The notes beneath the pieces were generated by a model. That model did not search any database and had not been told where the DNA came from. It saw only the letters and a list, made by a program, of their open reading frames with translations. A stretch of 13,509 bases of DNA, from NCBI GenBank assembly GCA_038065175.1, contig JBBTRN010000019.1:1-13509 (forward strand), written 5' to 3'. Positions 1 through 5,447 of the stretch are shown here, piece after piece; position 1 is the stretch's first letter; each line of letters starts with the position of its first letter. The position numbers and the translations under genes are program-made. Source of the DNA: JBBTRN01 sp038065175 (GTDB taxonomy: Bacteria > Patescibacteriota > Doudnabacteria > UBA920).

Positions 1-804
1 GTCTATCCCCAATTTCTTTGCCATTTCCGCGGCCACGGGGTTAGGTTCGACTCCGATGATAGTAGCCGCGCCCTGCCCGCGCAAAACCAAAGACAAAAAC
101 ATTCCAATTGGCCCAAGACCAAAAATCGCAACTGTTTTTCCCTTAACATCAACTTTACTTGCCGCGTGAACAGCATTGCCGAACGGTTCCTGCATGGCCG
201 CAATTTCCGGACGAATTTTAGAAGTATCCGTCTTCCAAACAATATGTGCAGGCACTTTCGCGTACTCGGCAAAGCCGCCGTCATGGCTTATGCCTAAAAT
301 CTTTTCGTTCGTGCAAACTTCTTTTTGCCCTCTTAAACACTGATAGCATTGGTTACAAACCACATGAGACTCGCAAGCCACGAAGTCGCCGGGCTTGACA
401 TTTTTTACCTTGCTGCCGACTTTCACAATTTCGCCAAAGAATTCGTGACCGATTATGCGGTAAGACTTCTTTTTTGTCATTGCGAGTGCATCCGAAGCAA
501 TCTTGCCATTAGAATGGATTGCCGCGCCCTCGGTTGCACTCCGGCTCGCAATGACAGACTCTTGATCTATTGAATTCAAAATCAAATCCCGGAAAGCCGT
601 GCGGTTCCAAATCCCCCTGTCGCTCCCGCACACCCCCGCATAATGGACTTTTATACTTACATAATTCGCATCACTCGGTCCGCCATCCGCCAGCTGGCGG
701 AGCGGATTTTTCTCATCCAAAACCGGCTCGGGCACATCGGCCAATTCAAAACCGCGCGAGGTTTCCCAATCAGTTTTGCTTTTGTCAAATACCAAAGCTT
801 TCAT
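1..804 (-). CDS. zinc-dependent threonine/alcohol dehydrogenase-like protein, C-terminus beyond window
   Basis: Medium-chain dehydrogenase/reductase, a zinc- and NAD(P)-dependent alcohol oxidase; 268 codons are visible and the C-terminus lies outside. C59 (VCGSD) and H120-E121 fit the catalytic zinc site. C150, C153, C156 and C164 have the exact spacing of the structural zinc lobe. EPFGNAVH (207-214) resembles L-threonine 3-dehydrogenase, and GLGPIG (229-234) is the Rossmann nucleotide loop. The start is the ATG at 804, which overlaps the stop of the upstream peptidase gene as ATGA, so translational coupling is likely. Two palindromic repeats are read through in frame: residues 34-40 come from a 16-bp palindrome, and residues about 84-114 come from an 80-bp element between the two catalytic-zinc segments. 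The frame stays open, so the gene looks intact rather than broken. The exact substrate is not settled. Confidence 0.85.
   Translation of the reverse strand, partial: MKALVFDKSKTDWETSRGFELADVPEPVLDEKNPLRQLADGGPSDANYVSIKVHYAGVCGSDRGIWNRTAFRDLILNSIDQESVIASRSATEGAAIHSNGKIASDALAMTKKKSYRIIGHEFFGEIVKVGSKVKNVKPGDFVACESHVVCNQCYQCLRGQKEVCTNEKILGISHDGGFAEYAKVPAHIVWKTDTSKIRPEIAAMQEPFGNAVHAASKVDVKGKTVAIFGLGPIGMFLSLVLRGQGAATIIGVEPNPVAAEMAKKLGID
476..555. repeat. 80-bp palindromic element inside the dehydrogenase gene
   Basis: The ends are perfect 11-bp inverted repeats, GTCATTGCGAG (476-486) and CTCGCAATGAC (545-555). An inner pair, GCAATC and GATTGC, continues the fold. AGACT occurs at 463-467 and again at 556-560, 93 bp apart, which would be a 31-codon gain in frame if it is a target duplication. 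The left end resembles the half-element at 7515-7546. Confidence 0.85.
686..701. repeat. 16-bp perfect palindrome in the dehydrogenase gene
   Basis: TCCGCCAGCTGGCGGA reads the same on both strands and encodes part of residues 34-40 (PLRQLAD). This is an apparent extra segment between the N-terminal strand region and the NYVSIKVHYAGVCGSD core. Flanking GCGGAT and ATCCGC bases extend the symmetry weakly. Confidence 0.75.
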
Positions 805-1430
805 ATATTTCTTATAAAAAATAATTCCCAAAAACCTCCGACTTTGGAAGAATTATGAGCCTTCATTGCTTCATACATTTTTTTCATTGAAAATATTTTC
901 CATTTTGGACCGCGTGTTGGGTCAACAAAACGAATTTTTTGTTCGGTTAAATATACCTTATCTAAAACAACTACGTGACCGTTATCTTTTGACGGATCGT
1001 TCACAAGGGTTCCGTGATGAAAACAAAGCAAAACATCAAAATCTTTTTTTGCCAGCCCGGCCAAATAATTTTTAAATTCCATAAAATCCCTGAAACTGCT
1101 TACCGGTCTTAATTCCATTCTGAGAGGAATTTTTAATTTTTTAAAAACCTTATTAGGCTCAAATTTCTTTTCATATATCATTGTCCCGTATCCTGCAATT
1201 GGTCTTATTTGGCTCGCAGCCCTTTTGCCAATATTAGCATTCCAGAAAAATCCGGCGGCCCTTTTTGGTACCGTAAGCCCCAAATAATAACCCAAAAGTT
1301 CCGCGGGAATTAGAGGGATGCCATGCCTGTACATCACCATCTGAATTGACGTAGGCACACAACAATATGGTTGCTGGCTGAAAGGAATGTAGCGAGAGTC
1401 TTTTGGTATTATGTCTTTTCTCTTAACCAT
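801..1430 (-). CDS. C39-like cysteine peptidase domain protein
   Basis: 209 residues forming a single papain-fold domain like the Peptidase_C39-like families. QQPYCCVPTS (19-28) supplies the oxyanion glutamine (Q19 or Q20) and the nucleophile (C24, possibly C23). H152 in GHVVVLD and D170 in FVDPTRG complete a Cys-His-Asp triad at the usual spacing. No signal peptide or membrane segment is seen, so a cytoplasmic role is likely; the substrate is unknown. It begins 12 bp after the glmS stop and its TGA overlaps the dehydrogenase ATG, so it is the middle gene of a probable glmS-peptidase-dehydrogenase operon. There is no ATP-binding or membrane domain, so it is not a full bacteriocin exporter. 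No Shine-Dalgarno is visible. Confidence 0.72.
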   Translation of the reverse strand: MVKRKDIIPKDSRYIPFSQQPYCCVPTSIQMVMYRHGIPLIPAELLGYYLGLTVPKRAAGFFWNANIGKRAASQIRPIAGYGTMIYEKKFEPNKVFKKLKIPLRMELRPVSSFRDFMEFKNYLAGLAKKDFDVLLCFHHGTLVNDPSKDNGHVVVLDKVYLTEQKIRFVDPTRGPKWKIFSMKKMYEAMKAHNSSKVGGFWELFFIRNI

Positions 1431-1442
1431 AAATGTAAATAA

Positions 1443-3269
1443 TTATTCTACTGTCACACTCTTCGCTAAATTCCTAGGTCGGTCGACATCGCGGCCCAAA
1501 AAAACGGAAATGTGATAAGCAAAAAGCTGAAGCGGGACAGTATTTAATAAAGGCTCTAAGAGTTCCATGGTTTTAGGAACATAAATTACATCATCTGCAA
1601 TTTCTTTAATTTCCTCGTCGCCTTCTGTGGCAATGGCTAATACCCGCGCGCCGCGCGCCTTTACTTCCTGCACATTGCTTTTAATTTTTTCATACAGCTG
1701 ATTCTGGGTCATTATAGCCACAACCGGTACCTCTTTAGAAACTAAAGCTAAGGGCCCATGCTTTAATTCCCCGCCGGCAAAACCTTCGCAGTGAATATAG
1801 GAAATTTCTTTTAATTTTAACGCGCCTTCCAAAGCCACCGGGTAATTTACGCCGCGGCCAAGAAAAAGGATATTTTGATATTGCAGGTATTGCTGCGCGA
1901 TATTTTTGATCGTATCATTCTGCTTTAAAATAGTATTCATCTTCTTTGGAATTTCCATTAACGACTGCAAAAGCCTCTGTCCCGTAGCAACGGAGGTGTG
2001 TTTAAGCCTGCCAAATTCCAAAGCGTAAAGAAGCAAAACCGCGGCCATATTAGTGTAAGCCTTAGTGGAGGCTACCGCGAGTTCAGGCCCGGCGTGTATA
2101 TAGGTGCCGGCTTTAGTTTCGCGCGCAATGGTCGAGCCCACAACATTCACAATCCCCCGCACAACCGCGCCCTTCCTCTTGGCTTCTCTTGCGGCCATTA
2201 ATGTATCCGCAGTTTCGCCGGACTGGGATATGGCAAAAACTAAAGTTTTTTTGTCTATAATTGGGTCACGATAGCGAAACTCGCTGGAAAAATCCACTTC
2301 ACAAGGCAAATTAGCAAGCCGTTCAAAAGCATATTTGCCAATGAGCCCCGCGTGCCGAGCTGTGCCTTCGGCAATAATTACAATGCGTTTTATGTCGCGC
2401 ATTTGTTCAGCGCTCATATTTAAACCGCCTAAGCGTGCTGTGCCTTCCTCCATATCCACCCTGCCCCTTATTGCGTCTTCAAACACTGTAGGCTGGTCGA
2501 AAATTTCTTTTAGCATAAAATGCTCAAAACCGCCTTTTTGCGCTTTTGCAAGGTCCCAGTCAATTTGAGTTATATCTTTTTTTATTTCCTGATCTTTTAA
2601 ATTAGTAATTTTGATCCCGCTGCCATTAATGCAAGCAATTTCACCGTCATCTAAAAAAGTTACCTGCTTTGTATAAGGGAGCATTGGGGTAACATCCGAA
2701 GCGATGTAATATTCATTTTCCGATATGCCAATAGCTAAGGGGCTGCCTAAGCGAGCCGCCACCAGTTGATTGGGGTGGTTCGCGTGCATAACTAAAATCC
2801 CATAAGTCCCTCGGACTTTAAGCAAAGATTTTTTTACAGCTTTGACTAAATCACCTTCATAATTGCCCGCGATAAAATGCGCCAAAACTTCTGTGTCAGT
2901 TTCCGATTCAAATTTTACTCCACTTTTCTCCAATTCCTTTTTCAGTTCCCGATAATTTTCAATAATGCCATTATGCACCAAAGCTAATTTTCCATTTGCC
3001 GCGAAATGCGGGTGCGCGTTTTTTTCCGTAACCCCCCCATGCGTAGCCCAGCGCGTATGCGCAATACCGATTGTTGATGCGTGGGTTTGCCCCTGAAGCT
3101 TCTCTCCTAATTTATCTACCTTACCCACAGCCCTGACTCTGACAATTTGATTATCCTCAATAAGCGCAATCCCTGCGCTGTCGTAGCCCCTATATTCTAA
3201 ATCGCGCAATCCTTGCAAAAGGATTGGCAATGCTTGTTTTTTACCGATGTAGCCGACTATTCCGCACAT
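1443..3269 (-). CDS. glmS: glutamine--fructose-6-phosphate aminotransferase (isomerizing)
   Basis: Makes glucosamine-6-phosphate from fructose-6-phosphate and glutamine, the entry step to UDP-GlcNAc for peptidoglycan. At 608 residues it has the normal family length. MCGIVGYIG places the N-terminal nucleophile Cys2. The class II glutamine amidotransferase domain covers about residues 2-215, with HTRWATHG and LVHNGIIENY. The first SIS domain holds SQSGETADT, the second holds ALEGALKLKEISY and ELKHGPLALV, and the protein ends in the conserved NLAKSVTVE. It has its own promoter about 100 bp upstream and leads the operon with the C39-like peptidase and dehydrogenase. Unlike its neighbours it carries no repeat insertion. 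No glmS ribozyme was recognised in the leader. Confidence 0.98.
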   Translation of the reverse strand: MCGIVGYIGKKQALPILLQGLRDLEYRGYDSAGIALIEDNQIVRVRAVGKVDKLGEKLQGQTHASTIGIAHTRWATHGGVTEKNAHPHFAANGKLALVHNGIIENYRELKKELEKSGVKFESETDTEVLAHFIAGNYEGDLVKAVKKSLLKVRGTYGILVMHANHPNQLVAARLGSPLAIGISENEYYIASDVTPMLPYTKQVTFLDDGEIACINGSGIKITNLKDQEIKKDITQIDWDLAKAQKGGFEHFMLKEIFDQPTVFEDAIRGRVDMEEGTARLGGLNMSAEQMRDIKRIVIIAEGTARHAGLIGKYAFERLANLPCEVDFSSEFRYRDPIIDKKTLVFAISQSGETADTLMAAREAKRKGAVVRGIVNVVGSTIARETKAGTYIHAGPELAVASTKAYTNMAAVLLLYALEFGRLKHTSVATGQRLLQSLMEIPKKMNTILKQNDTIKNIAQQYLQYQNILFLGRGVNYPVALEGALKLKEISYIHCEGFAGGELKHGPLALVSKEVPVVAIMTQNQLYEKIKSNVQEVKARGARVLAIATEGDEEIKEIADDVIYVPKTMELLEPLLNTVPLQLFAYHISVFLGRDVDRPRNLAKSVTVE

Positions 3270-3277
3270 AATTTAAT

Positions 3278-3313
3278 TGACAAAAATTAAAAAAATGACA
3301 AAACTGACAAAAA
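3278..3313. promoter_or_regulatory. three TGACAAAA direct repeats in the glmS leader
   Basis: TGACAAAA occurs at 3278, 3296 and 3305 (TTTTGTCA on the glmS strand), just before the glmS ATG. A similar TTTTGTCA repeat stands before prs. The region is AT-rich, so this could be an operator set or only composition. Upstream in the leader TGTAG and CTACA can form a small hairpin. Confidence 0.35.
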
Positions 3314-3369
3314 TAGGCTGTAGAATTTTACCTACAAAAATCACCAGATAATCAAAATAGCCTAAAAAT

Positions 3370-3398
3370 ACAATATCATAGCTAATAATATTTGTCAA
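3370..3398 (-). promoter_or_regulatory. glmS promoter
   Basis: On the minus strand a perfect -35 TTGACA (3393-3398), a 17-bp spacer, then TATTGT (3370-3375) preceded by TGA, an extended -10. Transcription would start near 3363, giving a leader of about 95 nt. It sits right behind the FemAB stop. Confidence 0.7.
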
Positions 3399-3406
3399 TA
3401 ATTTTT

Positions 3407-4633
3407 CTACAATATTCTATGGATATATCTAATTACCCTGTAAAAAGTGTACAAAAACTTATTATTTATAATATCCCAAGCGCCTGCATACTCTTTAATC
3501 CCGCTCGAAGACCCCGAACGAAGTTGACCACTCGGCTCTGAGCTCGTGGCCGAAGGGGGGGCAAACCCCAGCTTAAATCTTACAAAACCAGGCATTTCAC
3601 CGGAAGAAGTTTCCACTCCCCAAAAATCGTATTGCAACAGTCCTGCCGCTTTGGCATCAACCATCGCCTGCCAATGCATAAGGTAAGGCGCCATAACATT
3701 TTTGTTTTCGTCCGAAGAACCGCCGAATAAAAACGTGCGAATTTTGCCGAAGTCCAACATAATAGCGCTGGCTAATAATTGATTGTGAAAAATGGCTTTA
3801 TAAATATGCAATTTTATACTCTTGTCATTCCGAGCGAGTGCATCCAAGTCGAGGAATCCCTTATCTGCTAAATCAATAATATTTGAGGGATCCCTCCCAC
3901 CGTCGTCCCTGAAGGGGCCATGGTGGGCAAGCCGTTCGTTATTAAGGTCGGCTACGCCCGACGAAGCTTCAGCGAAGTCGGGTCGGGATGGCAAAAAAGT
4001 AAAAAAGTTTATCATCTTTTCATAATATCCCCTGCCATACCCCTTATACCCCTGCCTTTTGCCGGTTCCCACTATTAATTCCACTGCTTCTTTTGTGAAT
4101 AAACCATTCCCAATGGAAATCTCGAATTCGTCTTTGATCTCAACACCGTGCTTTTGTGCGAGTTTAATGTTGTAGCGGGTTTTTGGATGCATTTCAGAAA
4201 GCAATTGTTCTTCGGATTTGGTTAAATTGATGATTAAAGTCTTCCCCGGCTGAATATTAACAGACTTAGCTGGTAGCTGGTAGCTGGTAGCTGGTAGCAA
4301 AAACTTTGGTTCAATACGAATAAAGGCTTCCTCTGGAAACTTAAGTCTTAGTTGCTGAAAAAACTGTCCACTGTCCACTGTCCACTGTCCACTACTTACA
4401 GGTCCATACGGCGCGTATAAATAATATCTCCCGAACAGAAGCGGCATTTTAATTAATTGGATTGATGCGACTTGTTCGCCGCTATCGTCCAGCATCTTGT
4501 ATCTATAAACCGCCCGCCCAAGGCGGGCTTGCCACTCCCCCCATTCCCAGGATTGCAAAAAAGAACCGCTGTCATTGTCCATAACAAAACGGTTATAGGC
4601 ATCTTTATCTTGTGCGTTTACTTCAACTAACAT
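3407..4633 (-). CDS. FemA/FemB-family peptidoglycan bridge aminoacyltransferase with four in-frame repeat insertions
   Basis: Fem ligases use aminoacyl-tRNA to add residues to the peptidoglycan peptide side chain. Family hallmarks are SFLQSWEWGEWQ (24-35), HPKTRYNIKLAQKHGVE (149-165), the GNAT-like core HNQLLASAIM (283-292), YLMHWQAMVDAK (317-328), YDFWGV (335-340) and the C-terminal GIKEYAGAWD (378-387). I chose the ATG at 4633 (MLVEVNAQDKD). The frame extends to an ATG at 4684, but that extension lies in an AT-rich repeat. Four stretches are repeat-derived: residues 81-91 and 112-123 (heptanucleotide arrays), about 214-270 (a 171-bp palindromic block) and about 358-378 (a palindromic, Ser/Pro-rich insert). 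Together they add roughly 100 residues, and without them the protein would be near 310. The frame stays open throughout. It lies behind ruvA and probably shares its transcript. Confidence 0.85.
   Translation of the reverse strand: MLVEVNAQDKDAYNRFVMDNDSGSFLQSWEWGEWQARLGRAVYRYKMLDDSGEQVASIQLIKMPLLFGRYYLYAPYGPVSSGQWTVDSGQFFQQLRLKFPEEAFIRIEPKFLLPATSYQLPAKSVNIQPGKTLIINLTKSEEQLLSEMHPKTRYNIKLAQKHGVEIKDEFEISIGNGLFTKEAVELIVGTGKRQGYKGYGRGYYEKMINFFTFLPSRPDFAEASSGVADLNNERLAHHGPFRDDGGRDPSNIIDLADKGFLDLDALARNDKSIKLHIYKAIFHNQLLASAIMLDFGKIRTFLFGGSSDENKNVMAPYLMHWQAMVDAKAAGLLQYDFWGVETSSGEMPGFVRFKLGFAPPSATSSEPSGQLRSGSSSGIKEYAGAWDIINNKFLYTFYRVIRYIHRIL
3500..3562. repeat. palindromic insert near the 3' end of the FemAB gene
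   Basis: It encodes the low-complexity stretch between KLGF and GIKEYAGAWD. An imperfect inverted repeat, CCAC-GCTC against GAGC-GTGG, lies at 3528-3549, with CCCC and GGGG outside it. The exact ends are inferred from where family-like protein sequence resumes. Confidence 0.55.
3823..3993. repeat. 171-bp composite palindromic element inside the FemAB gene
   Basis: The ends TGTCATTCCGA and TCGGGATGGCA pair, using G-T wobbles. The left end matches the element at 7557 (GTCATTCCGAGCGAG, then GAGGAATCCCTTA). Two inner hairpins are visible: CCCACC...GGTGGG (about 3897-3928) and CCCGAC...GTCGGG (about 3957-3982). 171 bp is 57 codons and the frame is kept. It interrupts an otherwise continuous segment between residues 213 and 271. 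Confidence 0.7.
4267..4298. repeat. heptanucleotide tandem repeat TAGCTGG, about 4.6 copies
   Basis: Four full TAGCTGG units plus TAGC, inside the FemAB gene. They encode LLPATSYQLPAK on the minus strand (residues 112-123). Three units make 21 bp, or 7 codons, so other copy-number changes would shift the frame. Confidence 0.95.
4363..4393. repeat. heptanucleotide tandem repeat ACTGTCC, about 4.4 copies
   Basis: Four ACTGTCC units plus ACT, in the FemAB gene, encoding SGQWTVDSGQF (residues 81-91). It has the same period and nearly the same copy number as the unrelated array at 4267. Confidence 0.95.
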
Positions 4634-4750
4634 AATAATGTCAAATATCAAATTACAAATTTTAAATAAAATCCCAATGTCCAATTTTTCAAATTTGTCA
4701 TTTGAGCATTTGACATTGATTTGACATTTGAAATTGGAAATTGGAAATTC
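4634..4750. repeat. AT-rich repeat spacer between ruvA and FemAB
   Basis: It contains a third heptamer array, AAATTGG about 2.7 copies (4731-4749), and several TTTGACAT and ATTTGTCA words that can fold back on each other. There is no gene. The open frame upstream of the FemAB start runs into this spacer and is not taken as coding. Confidence 0.6.
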
Positions 4751-4775
4751 AACTACTTGTTTCTTCCAAGTAGTT
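4751..4775. other. hairpin overlapping the ruvA stop
   Basis: AACTACTTG (4751-4759) and CAAGTAGTT (4767-4775) form a 9-bp stem covering the last codons and TAG stop of ruvA. No T-run follows on the minus strand, so I do not call it an intrinsic terminator. Confidence 0.5.
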
Positions 4776-5310
4776 GCAAAGCCTCCTTCAACTGTTCTTC
4801 CTGCGTTTTGCCCGCATCCACTTTCCCCACCACCTCCCTCACCTCGCGTTGGTTATAGCCTAAGGCTAAAAGCGCATCAAAAACTTCGCTTGATGACCCG
4901 CCGGCTCCAGACGCGGTGCCAACCTTATTTTTTAACTCAACAATAATTTTTTCAGCAGTTTTGGTGCCTACGCCGGAAATTCTGGTAAAAATCCCTGCGT
5001 CCTGCCTGGCTATGGCATCCTTGATTGCATCCACGCGAGCCGATGAGAGTATGGCAAGTGCCGCTTTCGGCCCCACACCGGAAACAGTAATCAGCATTTC
5101 AAAAAACTGCAAAGTGTTAAAATCCGGCAACCCAAAAAGCGACTGCCCGTCTTCGGAAGATTTGTGATAGGTAAAAAGCGCTACCCCATCACCAATCGAT
5201 TTTGATAAATGTTCAGGCGTCACAAAAACCTTATATCCAATACCTTGGTTTTCTACAATGATATAAGTTAAGCCCTTTTCTAAAATTTTACCTTTTAAGT
5301 AAGCAATCAT
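4753..5310 (-). CDS. ruvA: Holliday junction branch migration protein RuvA
   Basis: RuvA binds four-way DNA junctions and loads the RuvB motor. At 185 residues it is close to the usual 190-200. The N-terminal OB domain starts MIAYLKGKI and contains GIGYKVFVTPEHL. The helix-hairpin-helix domain carries ITVSGVGPKAALAIL and ISGVGTKTAEKIIVEL. The C-terminal RuvB-contact domain contains FDALLALGYNQREV. The ATG at 5310 is the natural start. Its -10 box ends 6 nt upstream, so the mRNA is predicted to be leaderless. It diverges from uvrB, another DNA-repair gene, and precedes FemAB on the same strand. Confidence 0.97.
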   Translation of the reverse strand: MIAYLKGKILEKGLTYIIVENQGIGYKVFVTPEHLSKSIGDGVALFTYHKSSEDGQSLFGLPDFNTLQFFEMLITVSGVGPKAALAILSSARVDAIKDAIARQDAGIFTRISGVGTKTAEKIIVELKNKVGTASGAGGSSSEVFDALLALGYNQREVREVVGKVDAGKTQEEQLKEALQLLGRNK

Positions 5311-5316
5311 GATGGT

Positions 5317-5345
5317 ATTATATCAATGTTATGGCTAAATTTAAA
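5317..5345 (-). promoter_or_regulatory. ruvA promoter, predicted leaderless start
   Basis: On the minus strand TGA-TATAAT is a perfect extended -10 (TATAAT at 5317-5322), with a weak TTTAAA -35 at 5340-5345 and a 17-bp spacer. Only ACCATC separates it from the ATG, which puts +1 at or next to the start codon. Confidence 0.75.
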
Positions 5346-5379
5346 ATCCAATCAAAATTCTAGCCCGCCGGAGACCCCT

Positions 5380-5428
5380 CCTCCGTAGTCCGTCCGCCCG
5401 CCTGAGGCGGGCGGACGGACTACGGAGG
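5380..5428. repeat. perfect 23-bp hairpin between ruvA and uvrB
   Basis: Arms 5380-5402 and 5406-5428 are perfectly complementary around a TGA loop. They begin CCTCCGTAGTCCG and end CGGACTACGGAGG. No T-run follows. The tip is 20 bp before the uvrB ATG, so it would lie in the uvrB leader. CCGTAGTC and GACTACGG recur in the MITE at 10538-10554. The sequence looks like a repeat-family palindrome. Confidence 0.85.
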
Positions 5429-5447
5429 GCAAGCAACCCTAAAAACT

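Noticed and set aside
3..284. Minus-strand open frame of 93 codons at the left edge
   Set aside because: It is out of frame with the dehydrogenase, whose zinc and Rossmann motifs lie in another minus-strand frame that is open from 804 to 1.
349..858. Plus-strand open frames opposite the dehydrogenase
   Set aside because: They are antisense to a gene with conserved motifs, and part of their sequence is the translated palindromic repeat.
3270..3406. glmS ribozyme or riboswitch
   Set aside because: The leader is only about 95 nt, very AT-rich and shows just one small hairpin, without the ribozyme core.
4267..4393. CRISPR-like array
   Set aside because: The units are 7 bp, contiguous and without spacers: simple tandem repeats.
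4634..4684. Longer FemAB start at 4684
   Set aside because: The 17 extra codons are AT-rich repeat sequence with no family similarity.
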